A stretch of DNA of 64,000 nt from Rhodoferax sp. GW822-FHT02A01 (GCF_038784515.1 NZ_CP152376.1:5208001-5272000), one strand, 5' to 3'; positions 34,244 to 44,736 are shown, counted from the stretch's first letter. The notes: a model not told the origin generated them from the sequence alone. A program made the numbers and translations.

Positions 34244-34759
34244 ATGAACTTCAGCAAAACGCTCTTTCGATTCATTCTTCAAGTGCCCATCTTTTTTGCG
34301 ATCGGTTCGTCGCTTACGGGGTGTGCATCTGAGCGGGATCTAGTCAGATATTCTTTCGGATTTGATCTCCGATATGACAATCAGCATGCCGTAATTCTGG
34401 ATTATTGGTATGGGAAGTCGAGAGCTGACTGGTGGATTCAAGCTTCCGAAGATACGGTCAAAAAAGGTAAACCCATCTACTTTGAAGGTGTCACCGAACC
34501 AATGCTTCCCGGTGGCTTGCTGTATGTCAAATGGCGAGATACTGACACCAAAAAAGTCTATGAGGATACTGTCGATCTAAGCCCGCGTTTACCCAAAAAT
34601 ATTGAGGACCACGAGATCTATTTGATGATCAAGGGCTCTCAGCTATATGTGTATTTGGTATCCCCTGAGAGCCGTCCGACGAATATGCCAAGTAATGGTC
34701 CGCACATATATCGCTCACAAATAGTCACAACGATATATCCAGATCAGTCCAAACATTAA
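34244..34759 (+). CDS. Lipoprotein resembling Tle1-type phospholipase immunity/accessory proteins
   Basis: A 171-residue lipoprotein: lipobox LTGC with Cys27, then SFGFDLRYDNQHAVILDYWY, GLLYVKWRDTDTKKVYEDTV, LPKNIEDHEIYLMIKGSQLY and VSPESRPTNMPSNGP. From memory this pattern (VLDYxYG, LYVKWR, VYEDTVDL, IYxxxKGxQLYVYL) is shared by lipoproteins encoded next to T6SS phospholipase effectors with a DUF2235/Tle1 domain, where they act as periplasmic immunity proteins. The ribosome site TAAGGA is good. It ends 27 nt before the giant gene, whose N-terminus is Tle1-like, so an effector/immunity pair is the natural reading. Immunity function is inference. Confidence 0.72.
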   Translation: MNFSKTLFRFILQVPIFFAIGSSLTGCASERDLVRYSFGFDLRYDNQHAVILDYWYGKSRADWWIQASEDTVKKGKPIYFEGVTEPMLPGGLLYVKWRDTDTKKVYEDTVDLSPRLPKNIEDHEIYLMIKGSQLYVYLVSPESRPTNMPSNGPHIYRSQIVTTIYPDQSKH

Positions 34760-34786
34760 TTTATCAGCCTTGTTGAAGACGCCATC

Positions 34787-37700
34787 ATGACTATCCAAAT
34801 ACAGTTGACACCTGAGCAAACGAAATCTATTACTGCATCGGATACGCTAGCTGAGGAGCAAATTGCCGCTGCAGCAAAGGCCACATTGTCACCAGACCAG
34901 TTTGTCTTCTTTGCTGCCTTTGACGGTACCAATAATGATGCGAATAATAAAGGCAATGCAACCCCCACCAATGTGGACGCACTGTGGCGACAATATAAAG
35001 ATAGTGTTTTAACCCCTGGGGCAAATTTTGGGGGGAAATATTATGCCGGGCTGGGCACCAAAGGCACATTAACCGGATCGTCTTGGAATCCCACGCAGGT
35101 CACGGCACAAGCCAACATAACCGCTAACAATGCATACAAGGATTTTTGTAAGCAAGCGATTGAATGGCTGGATTTAGATCGTACTCATCATCAGACCAGC
35201 TCAATAACTGCAGCGCTGACTTCGTTCAGCCGAGGTGATGCAGCGGCAGCAATATTCAGCCAATTGCTATACGAAAATGGCTTAGTTGACACAGACGGAA
35301 CGGTATTGATCGCGCCGGGGCAGATTGCTATTTCTGCTGGCGTGATATTTGATCCGGTAACAACAGGCTATAGCGGAAACTTAGCCTTTGCACCTAACGC
35401 AACAAATATCGTTGATGTGCGTGCGATGAATGAATACCGATACTCATTCGAGACGACCGGCTACGACGCTCAGTCAAGCAGCGTTACGACGATCAACATG
35501 ATCGGAAATCACGCTGATATAGGTGGCAGTTACGATCATGGAATTGCGGCGTTAGCGCTGCAGGGTGCCACTGCATTCTTCATTAATTCAGGGATAAAAG
35601 ACTTTGGCGCAGTGCAACCAGACCGAGTATTTAAGTCTGAAGAAGTTGTTGTTCATTCTGAAGGTGACATCCTGATTTTTCCTACTTATCAGAGCTTCAC
35701 CGATAGCCCAGCCGATCTAGATCCGGCCAATCGCCACAACAACGATGGCCAACTGGTCGCGCCGGCGACTGAGCAAGTCATTAATGGATCCACTGTCAAA
35801 GTGATGACTCTATTCAATGGGGATGTACTGAAAATAAGCACTCCAGGAGGAACTGGAACAGAGCGCGTTGAAGTAGATTCACAGGTTCGGAATCCCAATG
35901 CTCCAAACAGCTATTTAACTGTTAAAACAATCACCAACTACACGGGATTGAGTGGCAGCGGGTCGGGAGCTGTAATTACAGACAAGGTCATCGATACGCC
36001 AGATCATTACTTTGGTATCGAAAGTATCGCAGCTACTATTTATACCAAAAATTCAGACATTCACGAGATTGATATCGCGCTGCATGACCCTACCACTACA
36101 CTGAGCGTGCAAGGTGACAGTGGTGTTGATATAAGTACCGATACCATCAACGTCAAGATTTTGGGTACTTCAAATGACGATCCTCTCACGTTAAGCGGCG
36201 CCACAACGGCAACGGGTAATTTCACGTGGGAAGATGGTAATAATGAAAAGTATTCATTTGCACCTACGAAATCTGGCTCTTCTGCCGGTTCGGTTGGCGC
36301 ACTGACTATCACTGGCGGTTTACTGGATTCCCATCAAATTGTTATTAGCGACTTCGATTTGAATGCTGCCCAGACTTCGGCGGGCTACCTTGGGATCAAG
36401 CTTGGCAAAGAAAAACTAGCCGTCGAAAGCGGTACGAGTCGGATCGCTAATCCCTTTGTTACGGGCAACTACTCGCCCTCTGACGTCTCGCAGGCGGTAT
36501 CGGGTGCATTACAGACTATCACCATTTTTGCATCGGCAATTTCTGACAAGGCGCAAAGTTTTGTCCTCAACGTCGCCTCGGCTTCTGCCGATTTCCTGGG
36601 TATCAACAAGGGAGACGGCTACATTCCATTTTCCGATGGCCCCATCACCCTTACCATTCCGGCAGGGCAAGACAGCGTCAGTGTGGCGTTGGTAAACACC
36701 AGCGACGGTACCAAGCCGATTGATGCGCAGTTGAAGGCGACTTTGGCCGGATCGGATGCTTCCAGCGCGAGTAACGTGCTGGACATCACATTCGCGGGCA
36801 GCGGTACAGCTAGTACACAGCCCAGTACTTCAAACAATACCATCAATGGCGACCTCAATCCCAAGCAGTTTGTCGATGAGCAGGGCAACACCTATTACAA
36901 GTACGACGTACTGGGCAACATCATCACTGATGGCAGCGCGGCACCCGGCCGAGCAGACCAACTCAAGGGCAGCACGGGTAATGACCTAATTAAAGCAGGC
37001 GAAGGAAACAACAGCATCGATGTGACCCAAGGTGGCAATGACACCGTCACTGCTGGAACGGGCGATGACACCATCTCTGCAGGAGCAGGCAATGACTCTA
37101 TAGATGCTGGGGATGGGCACAACCTGATCAATGCCAACGCAGGCGGCCAAGGCGGTAACGACACGATCGTGGGCGGGATAGGCAACGACTCCATCACAGC
37201 AGGAAACGGTAACAATGTCATCAGCGGTCATGGTGGGCAGGACATCATCTGGGTGGGCAACGGAGACAACCATGTTTTTGGCAAAGAGGCGCTTGATCTG
37301 GATACGGCGCTGGCAGGCGATGCCAGCGGCCCAGCCACGGGAGACAAAGGCTCGCTTATCGCGGTCGGCAATGGCGACAACACCGTGGTTGGCGGTACCG
37401 GTAATGACTTTATTACAGCCGGTAGCGGTAACAATTTGATCATTTTGGGTGCGGGGAACGATACCTTCCTCGGCGGTTCAACCGTTGCGAGTCTTCCGTC
37501 TGCAGACTGGACTGTCGTTGTTCAAGACCATCAGATAGTAATTACTGGGGCCGATGTCACTGCCGCAAACGCCTACGCTGTTCCTGCTGGTTGGGATGAC
37601 CAGCAATACGCGAAGGATGTAAATGGAGTTGCCTTCGGCACTGGAAACGACATCATATTTGCAGGCTCTGGAAATAGTTTTATCAAAACCAGCAATGGCA

Positions 37701-40700
37701 ACAACTATGTCGATGCCGGTTTAGGTAACACCCGGGTCGAGGCCGGTGGCGGTAACGACACTATTTTTGGTGGTGACGGCAACGGTGTGCTGCTGGCCGG
37801 TGGCGGTGATGACTATATTGATGCAGAGGGCGGTAACCACTACATCACGGGTGGTCAAGGAGATAACACCATCTATGGGGGTTATGGAAACGATACCATT
37901 TTTGCCGGTGAGGACGGCAATAACTGGTACAACATCCAAAATGGCAATAACTATGTAGATGGCGGAGCAGGCAACAGTCTCATTTTCGGTTCGGGCGGAA
38001 ATGACACACTGATCGCGGGCGATGGTGACAGCACAGTTTCTGGCGGCCTGGGCAAGGAGTACATCGAAGGCGGAGACGGCAACTCGATACTCTACAGCAA
38101 CAGCCAGGGTGATGGCAGGGGCAATGCCACCTTGGTCGCCGGCGACGGCAACACCACGATGTACGGGGGTCATGGCCAGGACGTTATTTACGGGGGTGAT
38201 GGCATTGACGTCATCCATGGTGGCGATGGCACCCAAGAAATTCACTCCGGCGATGGTGGAACCGCAGAGTCAGCAACGACCATTACCGTGGGCGCCGGGA
38301 ACACCACGGTCTATGGAGGTGATGGTTATCTCAAGGTAACCGGCGGCAGCGGCAACGACACTTTGATCGCTGGCGATGGAGACACCACACTGACGGGCGG
38401 TAGCGGTACCGAAATCATGCACGCCGGCGCTGGGGATGACCTGCTGACAGCGGGATCCGGCAGTGACACCTTGTTTGGAGGCCAGGGCAATGCGACCCTG
38501 CAAGGTGGCTCCGGTCAGACAACCTTCCACATTGACGCGGATGTGGGGGATGTGCTGATTGCGCCATCCAAGCCTTCCAATATCCTGGAGTTTGGCGCTG
38601 GTATCTCGGTCGCGGATCTTGTAGTGACTGGCACTCTGGACTCCGATGGCAATGCGGTCCTGGAAATTGACCTACCCGATGGCGGCACGGTTGCCATCCA
38701 AGGTGGAATGGGTGGCACGTTGCAGCACTTCAGCTTTACCGACAGTGGGCAGACCTACGGGTTCAAGGATTTTCTGAAAGCTACCAATTCTTTTTCTAGC
38801 GACACCGCCGGTCCGGATGGGGACTTGATCTTCAGCGCAACCGATGGCGACTTACTCGTTGGTACGGACGCGGGCAACGACACTTTGGTGTCCTATGGTG
38901 CAGATAGCACGTTGGTGGGCGGTGCAGGCAATGAAACCTTTGTTGTGCACGATAGCAGTGATGTAGTGCAGGCCCAAGCAGGTGGCATGAACACCATTCA
39001 GACCTCGGTGAGCTACACCGCTGCTGCCAACGTGCAAAACTTGGTGGGTACTGGCACCGACAATCTGGTTCTGGCAGCTACGGACGGGTTTGACCAGACG
39101 ATCACGGCCAATGCCGGCAACGACACTCTGATAGGTGCAATGGGCAACGACACTCTGATAGGTGGCGCGGGCCTAGACACGTTCGTGTTGGGGACCAACA
39201 CGGGCGCGGCAACGGCAGTGCAAAACGCCGGGGTGGGTGGTATTGTGCAACTGGCACCCGGCTTGCGTTTGGATCAGTTGTCCGCGACGCGGCTAGACGA
39301 TGACTTGCTATTACGGGTAAATGGTTCGGCAAGTAGCATGCGTTTGCAGGACTACTTCACGTCTGCCCAGCCTTGGACGATAGAAGACAGCGCGGGAAGT
39401 CTTGCAACACCTTTGGAGGTGCTGAGCATCACGAATGAAGATTTCGCAACCCAAGCTTCGCAGCGCTGGAATGCATTTTATGCCCAAACAGTCCAAACAA
39501 TCAGGCAAGACTATTTACAGGCCGGATGGACTTTGCAGTCTGATGGCTCTTATTCAAGACAAATTCTTCCCTATCAGTTCAACGGTGAAGCCTCTGTCTA
39601 TTCAACTACTACCTCTACCACGCTCGTTCCCTATGATGCGAACGGGTTGAATACTCAGTTGGCAACAACATCTCTGCAAACGAGCAATGGCTCGACTTAC
39701 TATTCATTCACCAAACCGGTTTGGACAGCACAATCTGAATCTGTGCAGGAGGTCATCACACAAACCGACGACTCGATGGTCACCGCCGCGCAGGCAGAAA
39801 CCAGCGTCACGCAAAGTGCTGCGGCCATGAATGTGACCTGGACACCTTACAACGGTTACACCAACACCGATAGCTGGATTTCGTACTACGGATTTTGGAC
39901 CAACAGCAACGGAAAAAATTTCCTATTAACGATACAAAACACGAAGGTCACAACGGTGACTGACGGTTTTGGAACTGTGACAGGAATTGTGTCGGTACAG
40001 GACCCCAGCAACGTTTCGCAGCAAGGTGCTTCCAATGGTTTGCCGGATACTGTTCAAGGGGTGGTGCAGTACCAAAACGAAATTGACCCCATCCAGGAAA
40101 TCCAGCTGACCTCTGGAGACCAGACGGTTTCCGCCAACAGCAATACGATGGTTGTCGGCGGCACTGGAAACAGCACGATTTACGGCGCCGGCTTGGCAAT
40201 GGTCAGCCAAGGTAACAATGACATCCGAAATGCAACTATTGCCTATGGGGGTGCGGGTAACGACACCATGGTGGGCGGCGAAGTCCTCGTTGGTGGTTCT
40301 GGAAATGAACTCATGATTGGTGGCACTACCATGGTCGCTGGGACTGGCAATGACCAGATTTATGCAGGCACTGGTGATGCTACTATCAAAATCGATGCGA
40401 CCTGTGCAGGCGTAGATTTACTCGGTGGCGCTGGAAACTCAACGGCGTTCCTGAATGCCTTTTATGCTGAACAAGGAATAGACAATTGGAAGAATCGGTA
40501 CATCTACCCCGATATGTACAGCCTCGTTGAGAGTGGCATTTGGACCCGTGAGCAACTGCTGCAAGAACTGAAGCATTGGAATCATGGCAACCCAGCATCA
40601 ATTGAGAGCGTGCTTGCAAACGGCGACGCCAAATACCTGGCTCCCCTTCCAGTGTTGGCACAAATGCCTGGTATGGATATCCAGGCCGGCGCTTTGTATT

Positions 40701-43700
40701 CCACACTCGGTACGCCTGTCATTCAGTTCGCAGCAAATGACTTCGAAGCATTGGCTCCTTACTTAAGTTCCTTGCCGACGCATCGGGTGGTTTTTGGTGC
40801 CGGAATTTCGGCAGATCAAATCAGCCTTTCCTGGGGGACGGCCAATGCATCCATGTCTGGGATGCGAGGCGGGGAATCTTTGCACACAACGCTGAATATC
40901 TCCTGGGGCGGCAGCGGAATGGTGCAGGTCTTGATTCCTCATTTTGATGACCCTATTGGCTCGGGTATTACGGAATTCGATTTTGCTGATGGAAGTATTA
41001 TCAGCTTGGCCGACTTGATTGCCAAGGCACCGCCTGCGCCAACGTTTGACCCTCAACTCCAGAGCTACGAATTTGAACCGGGGAATGGCGAGCAAGACCT
41101 GGACTACACCTTTAGGAAGGTGGACTTCAGCGGCCTCAGTGCCTCGCAGGTCGCCATTAGCCGCGACGGCTCCGATCTGATATTGAGTGCCGACGGCAGC
41201 GCGGACTTCGTATGTCTAACGGGCTGGTACGACAACCCTGCGGAGTACACCAAGTTTGTTGCAAGTTTTGCGGATGGTTCGCAGTGGGATGCCAGCTACC
41301 TGACTCAGCAAGGCCTGATTCAGGACGGTAGCTCGGGCAATCAAACTGTTTACGGTCTCTCAGGCTATGCCAATACCTTGATTGCGGGCTCCAACGATAC
41401 TTTGGTTGGTGGAGATTCCAACAGTTTGAACACCTATGTCTTCAATTCCGGCTCTGGAGTGGTCCATATCCAGGACAGTACTGGGAACGGCACGATTGTT
41501 TTCGGGGCAGGCATTACGGCAGACCAGATCACCCTGGAATTGGGGTCGCTAGAGCTGCATGTGGGTAACCAAGGCGACACCATTCATATCGATAACTTCA
41601 ACCCGCAAGATGCACTGGGAAGCAGTGGCGTTTCCACGTTTGAATTTGCTGATGGTAGTGCTCTGACGTTGGATCAACTATTGCAACGCGGATTCGACAT
41701 TCACGGAACCAGTGGCGACGAAGTTCTGACCGGTACCAATGTGACCGATAGGATTTATGCCGGTACTGGGAATGACACACTCATAGGTGGAAAAGGAAAT
41801 GATCTACTGATCGCTGGGTCTGGTGCGGATGTATTCCAGTTTTCTGCAGGCGACGGAAATGACACCATTGATGAGTCGGCCAAAGTGGGGGTGAACTCTA
41901 GGGTGGACTCCATTGTCTTTGACTCTAGTGTGAATGCCTCAAGTATTGCGTTCGACCACCAAGGCGATGATCTCGTAGTACGAGATGGAATTGTCGGCGA
42001 TGCCATTACGGTTAAAAACCCAGAAGAAATTGGCAGTATTCGCTTTGCAAACGGGTCTCATGATGTCTACCAAGTAAACGGCACGAACAGTGCCACCATT
42101 ACCCAGTACGACCAAAATGGCCAGGTACAGCTTGTGCTGCAGGAATCCTTTGATGGCCTGGGCAACATGACAACCATGAAATATGGCACCAGCGGAGATC
42201 TACTGGGGAGTATGCAGCAGTCCATAGACGCGCAAGGGGATACGCGCATTGTGAGCATGGATGTGAACGGCGTGGCTCTCAGTGACACTTGGACGAACGT
42301 CGATGGCTCTCATGGAGACGATACCTTTGATGCCGATGCTGGTTCCAGCGCGGGGAACACGTATCAATCAGATGGGAGCCATAGCAATTACATCGACGAT
42401 GGCCAAGGAATTCGAACCACGTGGAACTATGGTTCGGACGGTTCTTATTTGGGTTACGTCACGAAACTCCAAGATGGGCCAGACGCCACGGAGACTACGA
42501 GCTACGATGCCGACAACAATCTTATCAGCGATGTCTATTTTTGGACAGGTGAGGATGGAGGCTATGAACGACGGGTGACTTTGTCCGATGGGACATATAC
42601 AGGAACGTACTTCGACCCGCAAGGGACGTATGGATACTTCGGTGGAACAATTCTCTATACCTACACGGGTGATGATCAGGGTAACTATCGCGAGATTGAC
42701 TACGATGCCAATGGCAACTTACTGGGAACCGGAGTTCGAACAACGGACGATCTAAGCAGTTTCAGTATTACAACGCTCTTCAACCCCGCTGGAATCAAAG
42801 TTTCTGACCATTCGATCAACTGGTCGGATTGGACGATCCGTTCTGACACGTTCAATGCAGACGGCTCCAGCAGCGGTCGGATCGACAATTCCGATGGTAG
42901 CTATTCCACCTACACCACAGATACCAATGGCAATGAGACCACGCTGAATTTTGATTACATTGGCAACAAGCTCAGCGACAGCTGGACGCAAGCCAACGGC
43001 ACCAGTGGATCGGACACATTCAATGCAGATGGAACCAGCAGCGGCCAGATCAACAATTCCGATGGTAGCTATTCCACCTACACCACGGATACCAATGGCT
43101 ATAAGACCACGGTGAATTTTGATGCTAACAACAATTTTCTCACCGAAGTCATTTTATGGACGAGTGAGGATGGAAGTTATAGCCGAGAGGTGGTTTTTCC
43201 CGATGGGACATTTACAGGAACGTACCTCGACCCGCAAGGGGCAGACGGGTACTTCAGTGGAGTAATTCAGTATAGCTACTCCGGTGATCCGAATAACTAC
43301 CGTGAGAGTGACTACGATGCCAATGGCAATCTACTGGGAACCGCAATTCAAACATTGGACAATCTAAACAGTCGCAGTTTCACAACGCTCTTCGATCCCA
43401 CTGGAACCAAGATTTCTGATAGTTGGTACAACGGGCCGGATGGGTCGAGGGGCACTGACACTTTCAATGCAGACGGCTCCAGCAGTGGTCGGATCGACAA
43501 TTCCGACGGAAGCTACTCCACCTACACCATTGATGCCAATGGAAATAAGACCACGCTGAATTTTGATGTCATCGGCAACCAGCTCAGCGACAGTTGGACG
43601 AACGTCGATGGCTCTCATGGAGACGATACCTTTGATGCCGTCGCTGGTTCCAGCGCGGGGAACACGTATCAATTAGATGGGAGCCATAGCAATTACATCG

Positions 43701-44698
43701 ATGATGGCCAAGGAAACCGGACCACGTGGAACTATGGTTCAGACGGTTCATACTTAGGCTACGTCTCGAAATTCGAAGACGGCTCAATCACTACGGATAC
43801 TAAAAACTACGATGCAGATAATAATCTTGTAAGCGATGTCAATCTTTGGACAGGTGAGGACGGAAGCTATGAACGAAAGGTGACTTTGTCCGATGGGACA
43901 TATACGGGTGCGTACGTCGTCGAACTTGGGGGCTATGCGTACTTCAGTGGAACAGTTCTCCATTCCTACGCCGGTGATGATCAGGGTAACTACCGCGAGA
44001 GTGACTACGATGCCAATGGCAACTTACTGGGATCTTTTATCCAAACGACGGACAATCTGAACAATCGCAGTTTCACAACACTCTTCAACCCCGCTGGAAC
44101 CAAGATTTCTGATACTTGGTACGACGGGTCCGATTCGGAGAAATGGTCGAACGGCACTGACACTTTCAATGCAGATGGTTCGGTGCATGCTTATGTGCAA
44201 TACATCTTGGCAGATGGATCCACACGCACCACCGACACGATCACGCTGGCAGATGGTTCTACACAGCAAACTTGGTCCAACTCGGATGGCAGTACTGGCG
44301 TAACCAACGTCAATGGCGTTACTGGGGAAGTTACCGGAAGCAATGCCACGGCAGGTGCTGGCTACAGCTACACCTTCGACAATACCCAAAATATCGGCGG
44401 CGTGAGTGGCGTCACCGAATCCCAGATAACTTATATCTACAGCGACGGATCGGCCTACTGGACAGACACGCTGAGGCAAACCAGCGGGGCTTATGAAGAG
44501 CTTTGGTACAAATCAGATGGCAGTGCTGGAGAGACCGATAGGGCTGTCGATGGCAGTGAGAACAATGTTGTCTATAGCGTGGACCAATTGGTGCAAGCCA
44601 TGGCCAGCTTTGCACCGCAGGCGGCGGCCTATGCCGCGTTGGCCACCTCCGCTAATGACCCGACCATTCATTTACCACTGTTGGCCGCTTCACACTAA
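34787..44698 (+). CDS. Giant T1SS-exported RTX protein with N-terminal Tle1/DUF2235-like hydrolase domain
   Basis: A 3303-residue protein. Residues 40-260 look like the alpha/beta-hydrolase of T6SS phospholipases: FFAAFDGTNND (45-51), nucleophile elbow SFSRG with S148 (family GFSRG), FDPVTTG (D189) and NHADIGGSY (H242, D244). Residues about 300-700 hold Calx-beta-like beta domains. RTX nonapeptides (GGxGNDxIx) fill about 720-1250, with further clusters near 1360-1465, 1790-1870 and 2310-2360, and two haemolysin-related modules (VFGAGISADQISL, VFGAGITADQITL). Residues about 2430-3200 are YD/RHS-like repeats (YDANGNLLG). The tail DQLVQAMASFAPQAAAYAAL is a typical RTX type I secretion end. It lies between its lipoprotein partner and a T1SS. 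Alternatively it could be an adhesin with a nutritional lipase. Confidence 0.88.
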   Translation: MTIQIQLTPEQTKSITASDTLAEEQIAAAAKATLSPDQFVFFAAFDGTNNDANNKGNATPTNVDALWRQYKDSVLTPGANFGGKYYAGLGTKGTLTGSSWNPTQVTAQANITANNAYKDFCKQAIEWLDLDRTHHQTSSITAALTSFSRGDAAAAIFSQLLYENGLVDTDGTVLIAPGQIAISAGVIFDPVTTGYSGNLAFAPNATNIVDVRAMNEYRYSFETTGYDAQSSSVTTINMIGNHADIGGSYDHGIAALALQGATAFFINSGIKDFGAVQPDRVFKSEEVVVHSEGDILIFPTYQSFTDSPADLDPANRHNNDGQLVAPATEQVINGSTVKVMTLFNGDVLKISTPGGTGTERVEVDSQVRNPNAPNSYLTVKTITNYTGLSGSGSGAVITDKVIDTPDHYFGIESIAATIYTKNSDIHEIDIALHDPTTTLSVQGDSGVDISTDTINVKILGTSNDDPLTLSGATTATGNFTWEDGNNEKYSFAPTKSGSSAGSVGALTITGGLLDSHQIVISDFDLNAAQTSAGYLGIKLGKEKLAVESGTSRIANPFVTGNYSPSDVSQAVSGALQTITIFASAISDKAQSFVLNVASASADFLGINKGDGYIPFSDGPITLTIPAGQDSVSVALVNTSDGTKPIDAQLKATLAGSDASSASNVLDITFAGSGTASTQPSTSNNTINGDLNPKQFVDEQGNTYYKYDVLGNIITDGSAAPGRADQLKGSTGNDLIKAGEGNNSIDVTQGGNDTVTAGTGDDTISAGAGNDSIDAGDGHNLINANAGGQGGNDTIVGGIGNDSITAGNGNNVISGHGGQDIIWVGNGDNHVFGKEALDLDTALAGDASGPATGDKGSLIAVGNGDNTVVGGTGNDFITAGSGNNLIILGAGNDTFLGGSTVASLPSADWTVVVQDHQIVITGADVTAANAYAVPAGWDDQQYAKDVNGVAFGTGNDIIFAGSGNSFIKTSNGNNYVDAGLGNTRVEAGGGNDTIFGGDGNGVLLAGGGDDYIDAEGGNHYITGGQGDNTIYGGYGNDTIFAGEDGNNWYNIQNGNNYVDGGAGNSLIFGSGGNDTLIAGDGDSTVSGGLGKEYIEGGDGNSILYSNSQGDGRGNATLVAGDGNTTMYGGHGQDVIYGGDGIDVIHGGDGTQEIHSGDGGTAESATTITVGAGNTTVYGGDGYLKVTGGSGNDTLIAGDGDTTLTGGSGTEIMHAGAGDDLLTAGSGSDTLFGGQGNATLQGGSGQTTFHIDADVGDVLIAPSKPSNILEFGAGISVADLVVTGTLDSDGNAVLEIDLPDGGTVAIQGGMGGTLQHFSFTDSGQTYGFKDFLKATNSFSSDTAGPDGDLIFSATDGDLLVGTDAGNDTLVSYGADSTLVGGAGNETFVVHDSSDVVQAQAGGMNTIQTSVSYTAAANVQNLVGTGTDNLVLAATDGFDQTITANAGNDTLIGAMGNDTLIGGAGLDTFVLGTNTGAATAVQNAGVGGIVQLAPGLRLDQLSATRLDDDLLLRVNGSASSMRLQDYFTSAQPWTIEDSAGSLATPLEVLSITNEDFATQASQRWNAFYAQTVQTIRQDYLQAGWTLQSDGSYSRQILPYQFNGEASVYSTTTSTTLVPYDANGLNTQLATTSLQTSNGSTYYSFTKPVWTAQSESVQEVITQTDDSMVTAAQAETSVTQSAAAMNVTWTPYNGYTNTDSWISYYGFWTNSNGKNFLLTIQNTKVTTVTDGFGTVTGIVSVQDPSNVSQQGASNGLPDTVQGVVQYQNEIDPIQEIQLTSGDQTVSANSNTMVVGGTGNSTIYGAGLAMVSQGNNDIRNATIAYGGAGNDTMVGGEVLVGGSGNELMIGGTTMVAGTGNDQIYAGTGDATIKIDATCAGVDLLGGAGNSTAFLNAFYAEQGIDNWKNRYIYPDMYSLVESGIWTREQLLQELKHWNHGNPASIESVLANGDAKYLAPLPVLAQMPGMDIQAGALYSTLGTPVIQFAANDFEALAPYLSSLPTHRVVFGAGISADQISLSWGTANASMSGMRGGESLHTTLNISWGGSGMVQVLIPHFDDPIGSGITEFDFADGSIISLADLIAKAPPAPTFDPQLQSYEFEPGNGEQDLDYTFRKVDFSGLSASQVAISRDGSDLILSADGSADFVCLTGWYDNPAEYTKFVASFADGSQWDASYLTQQGLIQDGSSGNQTVYGLSGYANTLIAGSNDTLVGGDSNSLNTYVFNSGSGVVHIQDSTGNGTIVFGAGITADQITLELGSLELHVGNQGDTIHIDNFNPQDALGSSGVSTFEFADGSALTLDQLLQRGFDIHGTSGDEVLTGTNVTDRIYAGTGNDTLIGGKGNDLLIAGSGADVFQFSAGDGNDTIDESAKVGVNSRVDSIVFDSSVNASSIAFDHQGDDLVVRDGIVGDAITVKNPEEIGSIRFANGSHDVYQVNGTNSATITQYDQNGQVQLVLQESFDGLGNMTTMKYGTSGDLLGSMQQSIDAQGDTRIVSMDVNGVALSDTWTNVDGSHGDDTFDADAGSSAGNTYQSDGSHSNYIDDGQGIRTTWNYGSDGSYLGYVTKLQDGPDATETTSYDADNNLISDVYFWTGEDGGYERRVTLSDGTYTGTYFDPQGTYGYFGGTILYTYTGDDQGNYREIDYDANGNLLGTGVRTTDDLSSFSITTLFNPAGIKVSDHSINWSDWTIRSDTFNADGSSSGRIDNSDGSYSTYTTDTNGNETTLNFDYIGNKLSDSWTQANGTSGSDTFNADGTSSGQINNSDGSYSTYTTDTNGYKTTVNFDANNNFLTEVILWTSEDGSYSREVVFPDGTFTGTYLDPQGADGYFSGVIQYSYSGDPNNYRESDYDANGNLLGTAIQTLDNLNSRSFTTLFDPTGTKISDSWYNGPDGSRGTDTFNADGSSSGRIDNSDGSYSTYTIDANGNKTTLNFDVIGNQLSDSWTNVDGSHGDDTFDAVAGSSAGNTYQLDGSHSNYIDDGQGNRTTWNYGSDGSYLGYVSKFEDGSITTDTKNYDADNNLVSDVNLWTGEDGSYERKVTLSDGTYTGAYVVELGGYAYFSGTVLHSYAGDDQGNYRESDYDANGNLLGSFIQTTDNLNNRSFTTLFNPAGTKISDTWYDGSDSEKWSNGTDTFNADGSVHAYVQYILADGSTRTTDTITLADGSTQQTWSNSDGSTGVTNVNGVTGEVTGSNATAGAGYSYTFDNTQNIGGVSGVTESQITYIYSDGSAYWTDTLRQTSGAYEELWYKSDGSAGETDRAVDGSENNVVYSVDQLVQAMASFAPQAAAYAALATSANDPTIHLPLLAASH
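36960..38530 (+). repeat. Main RTX nonapeptide array in the giant gene
   Basis: The DNA shows an irregular 27-nt rhythm encoding GGxGNDxI/L-type calcium-binding nonapeptides (for example STGNDLIKAGEGNNSI, GGNDTVTAGTGDDTISAG). Many units are the variant GNNxI or GDNTV, where Asn replaces Asp. RTX arrays fold on meeting external calcium and drive type I secretion. Confidence 0.9.
42292..44120 (+). repeat. Long tandem duplication encoding YD-like repeats, period 1305 nt
   Basis: The block starting GACGAACGTCGATGGC at 42292 restarts at 43597, exactly 1305 nt (435 codons) later, with only scattered differences over about 520 nt. Within the unit, shorter blocks such as NSDGSYSTYTTDTNG recur near 42895, 43063 and 43500. 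The high nucleotide identity means recent duplication or gene conversion, and makes this the part of the gene most open to assembly error. Confidence 0.88.
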
Positions 44699-44708
44699 GA
44701 ATGTGCAA

Positions 44709-44736
44709 ACAAAGGGAGGCGATTGCCTCCCTTTGT
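44709..44736 (+). terminator. 12-bp hairpin between toxin gene and secretion genes
   Basis: ACAAAGGGAGGC (44709-44720) and GCCTCCCTTTGT (44725-44736) form a perfect 12-bp stem with a GATT tetraloop, starting 11 nt after the giant gene's stop and ending 31 nt before the ABC gene. It lacks a T-tract, so it is more likely a partial terminator or RNA-stability element that sets the ratio of substrate to exporter. Confidence 0.6.

Noticed and set aside
37721..38245. Antisense open frame of 174 codons under the RTX array
   Set aside because: It is the reverse shadow of repetitive GGxGND codons; low-complexity composition and no ribosome site.
36960..38530. Regular short repeats that could be mistaken for a CRISPR array
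   Set aside because: The period is about 27 nt with no unique spacers, and translation gives RTX nonapeptides in one continuous frame.
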